Source: Kaistia hirudinis
Lineage (GTDB): Bacteria; Pseudomonadota; Alphaproteobacteria; Rhizobiales; Kaistiaceae
NCBI RefSeq assembly: GCF_014196455.1
Contig: NZ_JACIDS010000005.1
Coordinates: forward strand, 496,001 to 560,000
Reading direction: 5' to 3'
DNA: 64,000 bases
The translations under genes and the position numbers were made by a program. The notes below the pieces were generated by a model, which saw only the letters and a list, made by a program, of their open reading frames with translations, was not told the DNA's origin and made no database searches. This document shows, one piece after another, positions 1 to 8,779 of this stretch; within the stretch, counting starts at the first letter, position 1, and every line of letters starts with the position of its first letter.

Positions 1-24
1 CGGGACTCATCAGAGCGCTTTCGA

Positions 25-44
25 GCGAAGGGACTCCCCTTCGC
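25..44. terminator. Small hairpin near the left edge
   Basis: An 8-bp perfect stem (25-32 with 37-44) closes on an ACTC loop. Neither side has a clear T run, so it may be only a weak terminator for a gene outside the window. The rest of 1-192 contains no gene I can support. Confidence 0.3.
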
Positions 45-192
45 GTGAAGAAAACGCGACCAAACAATGAGATAGAGCCGTTCGGCGATTCAATGAACCG
101 CTCGACGGCTCTGGACCGCGCGAAGCTTGCCAGCAAAGCCGCGACCGATCCACTCTTCCGCCGCGCCGCCCAACGGCCTATTGCAGGAAGTG

Positions 193-1089
193 ATGTTCCA
201 CCTCGCCCATCTCTCGGACCCGCATCTGGGGCCGCTGCCGAAGCCGCGCACGCTGGAGCTCGCCTCCAAGCGCGTGCTCGGCTATGTGAACTGGCGGCGC
301 AACCGCATGCGCGCCCTCGCCGGCCCGGTCCTCGGAAACCTCGTCGAGGATGTCCTCGCCCAGGCCCCCGACCATATCGCGGTGACCGGCGATCTGATGA
401 ATCTCGGTCTGCCGGACGAAATCGTCACCGCCCGCGCTTGGCTCGAGGCCTTCGGCAGTCCCGAGCGCATCTCGGTCATTCCCGGCAATCACGACGCCTA
501 TGTGCCCGGCGCGCTCAAGCGGGCGCTCGCGGCCTGGGCGCCCTATGCGACCGGCGACCATGGCACGCCGCCCGGCCGCGTCATCTTCCCCTATGTCCGC
601 CGGCGCGGACCTGTGGCGATCGTCGCGCTGTCGTCGGCGCGCGCCTCGGCGCCGTTCATGGCGACAGGCCATGTCGAAAGCGCCTGTCTGCCGGAATTGC
701 ATGACCAGCTGGTCCATGCCCGCCGTGACGGCCTCTTCCGCGTCGTGCTGATCCATCATCCGCCCTTCAGGGGCGCCACCAACTGGCACAAGCGCCTCGT
801 CGGCTCCGGACGCATCCGCGCGGTGCTCAAGGAGGCCGGCGCGGAACTCGTCCTGCACGGCCACACCCATGTCGATTCCTTCGTCGAAATCGAAGGTCCG
901 GACAGCGCCATTCCGGTCGTCGGCGTGCCGTCAGCCTCGAATGCGCCGGGCGGCCACAAGCCGGCGGCCCGCTACAATATCTTCGCGATTGATGGCGAGC
1001 CGGGCGCCTGGCGCTGCCACATGACGGAGCGCGGTTTCGAGGGACCGGGTTCGGCGATCGGTGTGATCCGCGAGCGGCAGATATGGTGA
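193..1089 (+). CDS. Calcineurin-like metallophosphoesterase
   Basis: A 298-residue cytoplasmic phosphoesterase, probably acting on a nucleotide or other phosphodiester with two bound metal ions. The family signature is complete: D9-x-H11 near the start, a GDLMN block, GNHD at 98-101, an IHHPP block and the terminal HGHTH block near 222-226. This layout matches class III cyclic-nucleotide phosphodiesterase and related enzymes of about 270-300 residues. I chose the ATG at 193 because the first motif begins nine residues later and an AGGAAG ribosome site lies just upstream; the reading frame stays open back to 127 but that extension looks non-coding. It stands alone, tail to tail with the next gene. 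The natural substrate cannot be read from the sequence. Confidence 0.85.
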   Translation: MFHLAHLSDPHLGPLPKPRTLELASKRVLGYVNWRRNRMRALAGPVLGNLVEDVLAQAPDHIAVTGDLMNLGLPDEIVTARAWLEAFGSPERISVIPGNHDAYVPGALKRALAAWAPYATGDHGTPPGRVIFPYVRRRGPVAIVALSSARASAPFMATGHVESACLPELHDQLVHARRDGLFRVVLIHHPPFRGATNWHKRLVGSGRIRAVLKEAGAELVLHGHTHVDSFVEIEGPDSAIPVVGVPSASNAPGGHKPAARYNIFAIDGEPGAWRCHMTERGFEGPGSAIGVIRERQIW

Positions 1090-1093
1090 AGCG

Positions 1094-1714
1094 TCAGCCG
1101 ATATGGATCCAGGCATAGGCAAGAAGGATCGCCACGCCGACCAGGATACCGCCGAGGAAGGCCGAGACGATCCAGCCCGGATGCACCTTCTGTGCGGCCG
1201 CCGGCTCCTGCGGCAGCGCATGGCGGAGCAGGCTCGCAGCCGTCTTTTCCGGACGCGCCGGCATATCCTGCTGCGCGATGCGTTTCGCCAGCCAGTCGCC
1301 TTCCATGGCGCGCTCGCGCTCGATGATGCGCTCGGCGACATATTGCGTGACGCAATCTGCCATGTCGTCGATATCAGCGGTTTCGAGGATCACCGTGCGG
1401 CCGAGACGCGTATCCTTGACGAAGCGATAGGTCCGCCGGTCACGGCCCATCACGACGAGTGAAGTCATGTCGATCCACAGCCTCGGCTGCGTTCCGGACG
1501 AAACCTCGAAGATGAATTGATCATCGTCCGACGGCACATCGGCGAAGACGCCGCGCAGCTCGTCGGCCAGCATGTCGAGGCGCGTACGCTCGGCTTCGCG
1601 CAGTTCGACGACGACATCCGACCGCTCGGATTCCGCCACGCGGACCTTGCGGATCGCATCGGTCAGATTGCGGACGTTGGAGGACGTCCCGTTCCTGCCG
1701 CTGGCGTCGCTCAT
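1094..1714 (-). CDS. Hypothetical tail-anchored membrane protein
   Basis: A 206-residue protein of unknown function. The first 170 residues are charged and hydrophilic, rich in Glu, Arg and Asp, with a likely helical region near residues 10-50 and several beta-like hydrophobic stretches. The last 30 residues form one hydrophobic segment (WIVSAFLGGILVG to the end), so it is probably held in the inner membrane by its C-terminus with the bulk in the cytoplasm. I chose the ATG at 1714; the frame is open to 1987, but that part overlaps the divergent YbaK gene region. It converges on the phosphoesterase gene with only four bases between. I do not recognise a family. Confidence 0.6.
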   Translation of the reverse strand: MSDASGRNGTSSNVRNLTDAIRKVRVAESERSDVVVELREAERTRLDMLADELRGVFADVPSDDDQFIFEVSSGTQPRLWIDMTSLVVMGRDRRTYRFVKDTRLGRTVILETADIDDMADCVTQYVAERIIERERAMEGDWLAKRIAQQDMPARPEKTAASLLRHALPQEPAAAQKVHPGWIVSAFLGGILVGVAILLAYAWIHIG

Positions 1715-1820
1715 CGATTGACTCCGAATGCAAGCAAAGTTGTTTAGTGTTCGTTTATCAAATTTGGCGGATCGGCGCACCCTCTCATCCGCCGAAACGA
1801 CGAGGATACACAGGCCGATC

Positions 1821-2312
1821 ATGACCGGGATCACTGGACCCACAGCGCGCGTGCGCGATGCCGCCGAATCCTTCGGCTTATCCGTGACGATTCGCACTAT
1901 GCCCGAGTCGACCCGCACAGCGGAAGAGGCTGCGGCCGCTTGCGGCTGTCCCGTCGGCGCAATCGTGAAATCGCTGGTATTCCGCACGCGCGACGGTCAC
2001 CGGCCGGTGCTGCTGCTCGTTTCGGGCGCCAACCGCGTCGATGAGGCGCATGTCGGCGCGGCCGTCGGCGCGGCGATCGAACGCCCCAACGCCGCTTTCG
2101 TGCGCGAAACCACCGGCTTCGCCATCGGCGGCATCCCGCCGCTCGGTCACGCGACGCCGATCGCCACCTGGGTCGACCAGGACCTTCTCGCTTTTCCGGC
2201 CGTCTGGGCCGCCGCGGGAACACCGAATGCGGTGTTCGCCGTCGATCCCAAGGCGCTCGCGACGGCGATCGGCGCCAGCATCATCACCATGGCCGAGGCC
2301 CGCCCCGCGTGA
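1821..2312 (+). CDS. YbaK/EbsC-type aminoacyl-tRNA deacylase
   Basis: A 163-residue single-domain protein of the YbaK/ProX family, which hydrolyses mischarged aminoacyl-tRNA in trans (for example Cys-tRNA(Pro) or Ala-tRNA(Pro)). The typical core is visible: CPVGAIVKSLVFR with the conserved Lys, then the FAIGGIPPLGH block. Length fits the stand-alone family. The start at 1821 gives MTGITGPTARVRDAA, the usual N-terminal helix; the longer frame from 1728 would add 31 unrelated residues. It is divergent from the tail-anchored protein. Which mischarged tRNA it edits is not evident. Confidence 0.85.
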   Translation: MTGITGPTARVRDAAESFGLSVTIRTMPESTRTAEEAAAACGCPVGAIVKSLVFRTRDGHRPVLLLVSGANRVDEAHVGAAVGAAIERPNAAFVRETTGFAIGGIPPLGHATPIATWVDQDLLAFPAVWAAAGTPNAVFAVDPKALATAIGASIITMAEARPA

Positions 2313-2349
2313 GGCGCCGGGGCGGTGCACGCGATCACGATAGCGTGTC

Positions 2350-2363
2350 GTGACGCCGGTCAC
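2350..2363. promoter_or_regulatory. GTGAC-N4-GTCAC dyad upstream of the binding-protein gene
   Basis: A perfect GTGAC-(4)-GTCAC inverted repeat lies about 83 bases before the peptide-binding protein gene. A near-identical dyad occurs at 5061-5074 upstream of a lipoprotein gene. The sharing suggests an operator, but the regulator is unknown. Confidence 0.3.
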
Positions 2364-2445
2364 AGCGGCGCGCGGACGCGCTTGAGAACCGATCGAAAGT
2401 CGGGCTTATGCCTCGAAGTCGAGAGCGGAATCGGAGAAACAGCGA

Positions 2446-4074
2446 ATGCAGCTTCCATCGCGCTCTGCGCGCGGCGCGCGCCGGGCCAGATCGATCCTTG
2501 CGGCAGCCACCGCGCTCGCCGGCGCCCTCGCGGTCCTGCTCCCCGCCAGCGAGGCGGCGGCTGACGTGACGATCCAGCGCGGCTTTACCGGCAAGGTGGA
2601 GACGCTCGATCCGCAGAAGGCTTCGACCGCCGAGGAAGCGGCCATTCTGGTCGACATGTTCGACGGCCTCGTGACGGTCGATGCGCTCGGGCGCCTCGTC
2701 CCCGGCGCGGCCGAGAGCTGGACGATCTCGCCGGACGGTCTGGTCTATACGTTCAAGCTGCGCGAGGACGGCATCTGGTCGAATGGCGAGGCGCTGAAGG
2801 CGGCCGATTTCGTCGCTTCCTTCCGCCGCCTGTTCGATCCGGCGACCGGCGCGACCGAGGATGGCCCGCTGCAGGTCATCCGCGGCGCGATCCTGATCAA
2901 GCAGGGCCTCGCCAAGCCCGAGACGCTCGGCGTCAAGGCGCTCGATCCGCTGACGCTCGAGATCACGCTGGAGCAGCCGACCCCTACTTTCGAACTGCGG
3001 CTGGCGCAGCCCGTCGCGCTTCCCGTCTTCGTCGCGTCGATCAAGAAGCTCGGCGCCGATTTCGGCACGACCGGCAAGGTCGTCTCGAACGGCGCCTACC
3101 GGATCGGCGCCGTCGACCGCAAGGATGGCTATACGCTGCTGAAGAACCCGAAGTTCCACGCGGCCGATGGCGTGGCGGCCGACACGGTCGTCTATCGTCC
3201 CTTCGCCGAGGCCGAGGATTGCCTTGCGGCCTTCGAGGCCAAGGCGGTGATGGTGTGCTCGGATGTGCCGACGGGCGACCTCGGCAAGCTGCGCGCCGAA
3301 GTCGGGCCCGCGCTCCAGGTCGCGCCCTATGAAGGCACCTATTTCTATGCCTTCAACACGGCCAAGAAGCCGTTCGACGATCCGCGCGTGCGCCGCGCTC
3401 TCTCCATGGCGATCGATCGCGAGGCCCTTGCCTCCGAGGCCTGGTCGGGCGGCATGGTGCCGGCCGAAAGCCTTGTCCCGCGCGACCTCTCCGCCCGGCC
3501 GCAAGCACCCGTCGCTCCGATCGCCGAGCGCCGCCAGAAGGCATCGGCCCTTCTCGCCGAGGCCGGTTTCGATCCGAAGAAGCCCGGCGCCAAGCCGCTC
3601 AACCTGACGATCCGTGTCGGCACCGGCACCGCCCATGAACAGACCGCGAAGCTGATCGCCGAACAGTGGAAGGACATCGGCGTCGAGGCCAAGATCGTGA
3701 CGGAAAGCAATTCCGACCACTACCAGCGCCTGCGTGACGGCGGCGATTTCGATGTCGCCCGCGCCGGCTGGATTCTCGACGAGCCGGATGCGGTCGACAT
3801 GCTGACGCTGCTGCTCAGCGGCAACAAGCGCTTCAATTATGCCCGCTACGCCAATGCCGGCTATGACGAGATCGTGCAGGATGCGGAGATGGAGCTCGAT
3901 CCCGCCCTTCGCCTGAAGCAGATCGCCGATGCCGAGACGGTCATCGCGCGCGACCAGCCCTTCATGCCCCTGCTCGGCTATGCCTCGCTCTCGCTGGTCG
4001 CGCCAAACCTCAAGGGCTGGCAGGCGAACGTCGTGAACGTTCACCCGAGCCGGTTCCTGAGCCTCGCGCCCTGA
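2446..4074 (+). CDS. Peptide ABC transporter substrate-binding protein (OppA/DppA family)
   Basis: A 542-residue periplasmic binding protein of the SBP_bac_5 family. It has an Arg-rich N-terminus, a hydrophobic signal segment (about 17-38) and an AxA-type cleavage site. The early LDPQKAS segment, the family block ending YTFKLREDGIWSNGE, and the late FMPLLGYAS region are typical of oligopeptide-binding proteins similar to OppA. No permease or ATPase genes adjoin it, so it must share a transporter encoded elsewhere. Ligand is probably a peptide but could be another amine or sugar. An AGGAG-like site (GGAGAAA) precedes the ATG at 2446. Confidence 0.9.
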   Translation: MQLPSRSARGARRARSILAAATALAGALAVLLPASEAAADVTIQRGFTGKVETLDPQKASTAEEAAILVDMFDGLVTVDALGRLVPGAAESWTISPDGLVYTFKLREDGIWSNGEALKAADFVASFRRLFDPATGATEDGPLQVIRGAILIKQGLAKPETLGVKALDPLTLEITLEQPTPTFELRLAQPVALPVFVASIKKLGADFGTTGKVVSNGAYRIGAVDRKDGYTLLKNPKFHAADGVAADTVVYRPFAEAEDCLAAFEAKAVMVCSDVPTGDLGKLRAEVGPALQVAPYEGTYFYAFNTAKKPFDDPRVRRALSMAIDREALASEAWSGGMVPAESLVPRDLSARPQAPVAPIAERRQKASALLAEAGFDPKKPGAKPLNLTIRVGTGTAHEQTAKLIAEQWKDIGVEAKIVTESNSDHYQRLRDGGDFDVARAGWILDEPDAVDMLTLLLSGNKRFNYARYANAGYDEIVQDAEMELDPALRLKQIADAETVIARDQPFMPLLGYASLSLVAPNLKGWQANVVNVHPSRFLSLAP

Positions 4075-4083
4075 CGGCGATCA

Positions 4084-4108
4084 GGGCCGGACATGACATC
4101 CGGCCCTT
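4084..4108 (+). terminator. Terminator-like hairpin after the peptide-binding protein gene
   Basis: An 8-bp perfect GC-rich stem (4084-4091 with 4099-4106), 7-base loop, then TT, ten bases after the stop codon. The T run is short, so termination may be partial. Confidence 0.55.
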
Positions 4109-4141
4109 CGAGACCGCGCTCAAACGTCGATCATCCGCCGC

Positions 4142-4408
4142 TCAGCGGCAGGAGACGTAGTGCCGGCGACCGTAGCGATCGACCCAGTAGCAGCGATTCG
4201 ACGTCGCGTCGGCGATGATGGCGCCGGTCACGGCGCCGACGCCGGCGCCAACGGCCGCTCCGCCCCAGCTCTGTGTCGCCGCACCGCCGATCGCCGCGCC
4301 GGTGACGCCACCGATCACGGCACCGTCGCCGGTCCGCGAACCGGTGGTGCAGCCCGCCAGCACAGCACCCGCAAGCGCGACAGAAACGACAAGCGCAGAT
4401 TTCTTCAT
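4142..4408 (-). CDS. Glycine-zipper lipoprotein, copy 1
   Basis: An 88-residue small envelope protein. It starts MKKSALVVSVALAGAVLAGC, a lipoprotein signal with the lipobox LAGC at 17-20, so the mature protein begins with lipidated Cys20. A repeated G-x-x-x-G pattern (about 33-65) is the glycine zipper, which packs helices in or against the membrane, and a short conserved tail CYWVDRYGRRHYVSCR closes the protein. The frame is open further upstream (to 4636) but the lipobox fixes the start. It is a tandem paralogue of the next gene and shares the GSRTGDGA segment. Function is unknown; related proteins often respond to envelope stress. Confidence 0.75.
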   Translation of the reverse strand: MKKSALVVSVALAGAVLAGCTTGSRTGDGAVIGGVTGAAIGGAATQSWGGAAVGAGVGAVTGAIIADATSNRCYWVDRYGRRHYVSCR

Positions 4409-4538
4409 GGGATTGTTCTCCTCTGGCCGAAGCCCCGGCGCCTTGACCCGGGCGAAGCCCGCTGAGGAAAAGCCGCGAAGAGGCATCCGGTTCCCATGCG
4501 CCGATGCCGCGGTCGCCATGAAGAGCGTTTGAAACGAA

Positions 4539-4563
4539 AACGGCCGGGCAAAGCCCGGCCGTT
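4539..4563 (-). terminator. Rho-independent terminator of lipoprotein copy 2
   Basis: A perfect 10-bp stem (4539-4548 with 4554-4563) with a 5-base loop. Read on the minus strand it is followed by TTTTCGTTTC, a good terminator tail, 22 bases after the stop of the gene ending at 4585. Confidence 0.8.
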
Positions 4564-4584
4564 CCGTAGGAAATATTGGGCGCC

Positions 4585-4854
4585 TTAGCGGCAGGCGACG
4601 TAGTGCTTCACGCCGTTCTTGTCGACCCAGTAGCACTTGCCCGTCGCATCGGCGATGATCGCGCCGGTCACGGCACCGAGGCCGGCGCCGATGGCCGCGC
4701 CACCCCAGGTTCCGGTCGCCAGGCCGCCGATGGCGCCGCCAGCGGCGGCACCGAGCACCGCGCCGTCACCCGTGCGCGAACCCGTCGTCGGCGAGCAGCC
4801 GGCAGCCACGGCGCCGAGCAGAACGAGCGTTGCGAGAGTCGTAAACTTCTTCAT
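4585..4854 (-). CDS. Glycine-zipper lipoprotein, copy 2
   Basis: An 89-residue paralogue of the preceding gene, with lipobox AAGC (Cys20), a GSRTGDGAVLG segment, a G-x-x-x-G-rich zipper and a tail CYWVDKNGVKHYVACR. The ATG at 4854 follows an AGGAGG ribosome site by seven bases; a TTG two codons earlier is less likely. It has its own terminator (4539-4563), so the two copies are probably separate transcripts. The two conserved cysteines in the tail (first residue of CYWV and near the end) are kept in both copies and could form a disulphide. Confidence 0.75.
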   Translation of the reverse strand: MKKFTTLATLVLLGAVAAGCSPTTGSRTGDGAVLGAAAGGAIGGLATGTWGGAAIGAGLGAVTGAIIADATGKCYWVDKNGVKHYVACR

Positions 4855-5060
4855 TCTCAAACCTCCTGTCGGCGGCGCCCCGAGCTAACCGCCACACACA
4901 GCCTTAACGGCACGAAGCCTCATGATGGACGCGACCGGAAACACCGGAGCGGCAGTCAACCACGACACCTGCCACACGATACCCCGCAGCAAGCCCGCAG
5001 CAACATTATCCGTTCCGTGGCGGAGCGAGAAGTGGGCAACATGGGTCCGGTCGTCATAGT

Positions 5061-5074
5061 GTGACGGCCGTCAC
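5061..5074. promoter_or_regulatory. GTGAC-N4-GTCAC dyad upstream of lipoprotein copy 2
   Basis: A perfect 14-base palindrome, the partner of the dyad at 2350-2363. It lies about 207 bases before the lipoprotein start and 60 bases beyond the end of rhaI. The remainder of 4855-5133 shows no gene. Confidence 0.3.
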
Positions 5075-5133
5075 GTTGCCGCCAAAGCGACAATTCCGCT
5101 TACGGCGATCCGGTTCCAGACTCTCCTGAACCC

Positions 5134-6426
5134 TCAAACAATACCGCTCGAACTGCCGCCGCTCGACGGGCGCTCGGCCGTGACGCGCTGGCGATAGCCC
5201 GAGGCGCGATAGGTTCCGATCGGGTCGATGGCGCCGCCCTTGACGAGACGGGCCTTGGCGAGGATCGGGCCGACATCCGTCGTGAAGGCGCGCTTCAGCG
5301 TCTGGTTCGCCATGAGCGCATCATTGGAATCCTGATAGGATTCCAGCGCCTTGCGATCGACGAGCAGCGCCTGCGTATAGGCGCGCAGGATCTCGATCGC
5401 GCTCGCCATGAGGCTCTCGATCGGATCGGTCACATTGTGCGACTGGTCGATCATATAGGCCGGATTGAAGCTCGGAGCCTTGCGATGCTCGGCATCGACC
5501 AGCTCGTTGAAGACGAGGAACAGCTGGAACGGATTGATCGAGCCCGAATCGAGATCGTCGTCGCCATATTTCGAATCGTTGAAATGGAAGCCGGCGAGCT
5601 TTTCGAACTGGATCAGCCGCGCGACGATCATCTCGATATTGACGTTCGGCGCGTGATGGCCGAGGTCGACCAGCGCGAAGGCCTTGGGGCCGAGTTCCTG
5701 CGCGATCAGGTAGTTGGTGCCCCAGTCCTGCACCACGGTCGAATAGAAGGCCGGCTCGTAGAGCTTGTGCTCGGAGAAGATCCGCCAATCGTCGGGCAGC
5801 GCCGCATACACCGCCTTCATCGAGTCGAGATAGCGCTCGAAGGCGCGCGTGAAGTTGGACTGGCCGGGGAAGTTCGAGCCGTCGCCGATCCACACGGTCA
5901 GCGCCTTCGAGCCCAGCACTTTGCCGATCTCGATCGTCTCGATGTTGTGCTCGATCGCCTGCTGGCGGACGGCCGCGTCGGTGTGCGAGAGCGAACCGAA
6001 CTTATAGGAGTGCTTCTGGTCCTTCGCGTCCGAGAAGGTGTTCGAGTTCATCGCGTCGAAGCCCAGGCCGAGCGCGTCGCCCTTGGCCTTCAGTTCCTTC
6101 GGATCGGCCTTGTCCCAGGGATTGTGCAGCGAGACGGTCGGCGTCGCGCGCGTCAATTGCTGGATCACGGCGCAGTCGTCGAGCTTCTCGAAGATGCCGC
6201 GCGGCTCGCCGGGCCCGGCGAAGCGGGCGAAGCGCGTACCACCGGTGCCCACGCCCCAGGACGGAATCGCGACATGGAACGCCGCGACCTTCCTGGTGAT
6301 CGCGTCGATGTCGATGCCACGGCGGTCGAGCTGCTCGCCGAGATGCGAATAGTCATTGGCGAGAGCCGCCGCCTCGATGCCGTTCTGCTCGGTGACGAGC
6401 TCGGCCGAGATCGGAAGTGCGCTCAT
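5134..6426 (-). CDS. rhaI: L-rhamnose isomerase (rhizobial/Pseudomonas stutzeri type)
   Basis: A 430-residue TIM-barrel sugar isomerase converting L-rhamnose to L-rhamnulose, the first catabolic step. It belongs to the group unlike E. coli RhaA. Metal- and substrate-binding segments can be seen: SLHNPWDKAD, FSEHKLYEP, DLGHHAPNVNIE and HFNDSKYGDDDLD. The ATG at 6426 has a GGGAGGA ribosome site and the frame upstream to 6498 is not needed. It follows rhaD in the same direction after 127 bases and is divergent, through rhaD, from the importer operon, which fixes the pathway. The C-terminus ends in a Ser/Gly-rich tail. Confidence 0.92.
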   Translation of the reverse strand: MSALPISAELVTEQNGIEAAALANDYSHLGEQLDRRGIDIDAITRKVAAFHVAIPSWGVGTGGTRFARFAGPGEPRGIFEKLDDCAVIQQLTRATPTVSLHNPWDKADPKELKAKGDALGLGFDAMNSNTFSDAKDQKHSYKFGSLSHTDAAVRQQAIEHNIETIEIGKVLGSKALTVWIGDGSNFPGQSNFTRAFERYLDSMKAVYAALPDDWRIFSEHKLYEPAFYSTVVQDWGTNYLIAQELGPKAFALVDLGHHAPNVNIEMIVARLIQFEKLAGFHFNDSKYGDDDLDSGSINPFQLFLVFNELVDAEHRKAPSFNPAYMIDQSHNVTDPIESLMASAIEILRAYTQALLVDRKALESYQDSNDALMANQTLKRAFTTDVGPILAKARLVKGGAIDPIGTYRASGYRQRVTAERPSSGGSSSGIV

Positions 6427-6485
6427 GGGTTGGTCCTCCCCGATTGTTGGTTTCCGCCTCCGCCATCCCGCCCGGGCAGGCTCCG

Positions 6486-6513
6486 GTTCGGCCGGCATGA
6501 AGCGCGGCCGAAC
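6486..6513. other. Hairpin between rhaD and rhaI
   Basis: A 9-bp perfect stem (6486-6494 with 6505-6513) with a 10-base loop in the 127-base spacer. It may stabilise or partly terminate the rhaD transcript and so set different levels of the two enzymes. No T run follows. Confidence 0.35.
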
Positions 6514-6553
6514 GGATGCCGGATTAGCCCGGCCATGACGGAAACGGCATGTC

Positions 6554-8656
6554 TTACCGTGTGAAGCTCACCGCGTTGCCGGCGTCGACATTGATGATGT
6601 TGCCGGTCGACTTGGCCGAGAGATCGGAAGCCAGGAAATAGGCCGCCTCGGCGATGTCCTCGGGAAACACCGAGCGCTGCAGCAGCGAGCGCTTGCGGTA
6701 GAATTCCTCGAGATCATCTTCGCCGATCCGGTTCGACTGGGCCCGCTGCGAGCGCCATTCGCCCTGCCAGATCTTGGAGCCGCGCAGGACGGCATCCGGA
6801 TTGATCGTATTGACGCGGATGCCGAACGGCGCACCTTCGAGCGCGAGGCAGCGGGCGAGATGGATCTCCGCCGCCTTCGCCGCGCCATAGGCCGAGGCGC
6901 CGGCCGAGGCGGCGAGGCCGTTCTTCGAGGCGATGAAGACGATCGCGCCGCCGAGCTTCTGCTTCTTCAGGATGCGATAGGCCTCGCGCGAGACGAGGAA
7001 ATAGCCGGTGGCGAGGATCGAGATGTTGCGATCCCACACTTCCAGCGTCGTGTCCTCGAACGGTGCGGCGGAGGATATGCCGGCATTCGAGACGAGAATG
7101 TCGAGACCGCCATATTCGACCAGCGTCTTGCGGAAGGCCTCGATCGTCTGCGCCTCGCTGGTGACATTGGCGATCACGCCGCGGACATTGTCCTTGCCGA
7201 AGCGCTTGCCGAGTTCCTCGACGCGCGCGTCGAGCGAGCCCTGGTCGATATCGGCGAGGACGACCACTGCGCCCTCCTGCAGATAGCGCACGGCCGTCGC
7301 CGAACCGATGCCGCCGGCGCCGCCCGTGATGAAGGCGATGCGGCCGGCGAGGCTCTTCGGCTTCGGCATGCGCTGCAGCTTCGCCTCTTCGAGCAGCCAG
7401 TATTCGATGTCGAACGCTTCTTGCTCGGGCAGGCCGACATAGGTCGACACCGACGAGGCACCGCGCATCACATTGATCGCGTTGACGTAGAACTCGCCCG
7501 ATATGCGCGCCGTCGCCTTGTCGCGGGCGAAGGTGATCATGCCGACGCCCGGCACCAGATAGACGACCGCGTTCGGATCGCGCATCGCCGGGCTGTTCGC
7601 CCGCTTGCAGCGCTCGTAATAGGCCGCGTAATCGGCCCGATAGGCCTCGATCGCCGCGTCGAGGCCGGCGATGACCTCGTCGAGATTATCGCGCGCCGGA
7701 TCATAATCGAGCACGAGCGGGCGGATCTTGGTACGCAGGAAGTGATCCGGGCACGACGTGCCGAGCGCCGCGAGCGGCTTGAGCTCCGCCGCGTTGACGA
7801 ATTCGAGCACCGCATCCTGGTCGTCGAAATGGCCGACCTTCGATTCCGTCTTGCCGATGCGACCCCGGATCTCGGGCATCAGCGCGGCCGCGACGGCGCG
7901 GCGCTTCTCGGGATCGAGTGCGCTCGCCACTGCGCCGCCAAAGGGAGCCTTGCCGACCGTCTCCTTGTCGAACCAGGCGATCGCCTTGTTGATGATCGCG
8001 AGCGTCAGCTCATAGCAATCCTTCGCCGTGTCGGCCCAGGTGAATAGGCCATGGCTCTCCAGCACGACGCCCTTCGCCTTTGGGTTCTCCCGGGCGAATT
8101 TCGACAGCCACAGGCCGAGTTCGAAGCCCGGCCGCTTCCAAGGCAGCCAGCCGATCTCGTCGCCATAGATGAGCTTGGTCAGTTCCTTCGAATTGGGCGT
8201 CGCCGCGATCGCGATGACCGCGTCGGGATGCATGTGGTCGACATGCCTGTAGGGAACATAGGCGTGCAGCGGCGTGTCGATCGAGGCGGCGCGCGGGTTC
8301 AGGTTGAAGGTGCAGTGCGGCAGATAGCCAACCATCTCGTCCTCGAATTCGAGGCCGCGATAGATGCCCTGGAGCGCGTCGAGCTTCGACTGATACAGCG
8401 TCGCAAAGCCGTCGAGCTTCATCGAGCCGACATCGCCACCGGAGCCCTTGACCCAGAGAACCGTGACGTCCTCGCCCGAAAGCGGGTCCTTCTCGACGAC
8501 CTTGGCGGAGGTGTTGCCGCCGCCGAAATTGGTGATCCGCTTGTCCGAGCCGAGCAGGTTCGAGCGATAGAGCAGCAGCTCCGGCTCGCTCATGCCCGCC
8601 GCCCTGGCGTCGTCCCAGCGATTGTCGAGAAGGGTCTTGGAAACGGGGGATGTCAT
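6554..8656 (-). CDS. rhaD: Bifunctional rhamnulose-1-phosphate aldolase / lactaldehyde dehydrogenase
   Basis: A 700-residue fusion. The N-terminal half (about 1-410) is a class II aldolase/adducin domain that splits L-rhamnulose 1-phosphate into dihydroxyacetone phosphate and L-lactaldehyde; the GGGNTSAKV segment and the histidines of HVDHMHPDAV are the phosphate and zinc sites. The C-terminal part (about 435-700) is a short-chain dehydrogenase with the NAD motif TGGAGGIG near 440 and the catalytic SAYGAAK, which would oxidise lactaldehyde. Length and order match the known rhizobial RhaD family. The start at 8656 lacks a good ribosome site on this strand, but the N-terminus begins just as in the family. 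First gene of the leftward rhaDI unit. Confidence 0.93.
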   Translation of the reverse strand: MTSPVSKTLLDNRWDDARAAGMSEPELLLYRSNLLGSDKRITNFGGGNTSAKVVEKDPLSGEDVTVLWVKGSGGDVGSMKLDGFATLYQSKLDALQGIYRGLEFEDEMVGYLPHCTFNLNPRAASIDTPLHAYVPYRHVDHMHPDAVIAIAATPNSKELTKLIYGDEIGWLPWKRPGFELGLWLSKFARENPKAKGVVLESHGLFTWADTAKDCYELTLAIINKAIAWFDKETVGKAPFGGAVASALDPEKRRAVAAALMPEIRGRIGKTESKVGHFDDQDAVLEFVNAAELKPLAALGTSCPDHFLRTKIRPLVLDYDPARDNLDEVIAGLDAAIEAYRADYAAYYERCKRANSPAMRDPNAVVYLVPGVGMITFARDKATARISGEFYVNAINVMRGASSVSTYVGLPEQEAFDIEYWLLEEAKLQRMPKPKSLAGRIAFITGGAGGIGSATAVRYLQEGAVVVLADIDQGSLDARVEELGKRFGKDNVRGVIANVTSEAQTIEAFRKTLVEYGGLDILVSNAGISSAAPFEDTTLEVWDRNISILATGYFLVSREAYRILKKQKLGGAIVFIASKNGLAASAGASAYGAAKAAEIHLARCLALEGAPFGIRVNTINPDAVLRGSKIWQGEWRSQRAQSNRIGEDDLEEFYRKRSLLQRSVFPEDIAEAAYFLASDLSAKSTGNIINVDAGNAVSFTR

Positions 8657-8779
8657 GCGAGGAGGTCCGCTTGGAAAGGGCGCCCGCCACGCCGCCGCCG
8701 ACGCGCAGGCCGGTTAGCGCCCCGACCCGAGGGCCGGACGCTTCGTCGACGCTATGATCTGTCAGTCTCGACCGTAATT

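Noticed and set aside
2335-4044. A 569-codon minus-strand frame opposite the peptide-binding protein gene
   Set aside because: Antisense shadow; the plus-strand frame has a signal peptide and family motifs.
4855-5133. Small gene in the spacer after rhaI
   Set aside because: Frames there lack ribosome sites and protein-like composition; only the palindrome at 5061-5074 stands out.
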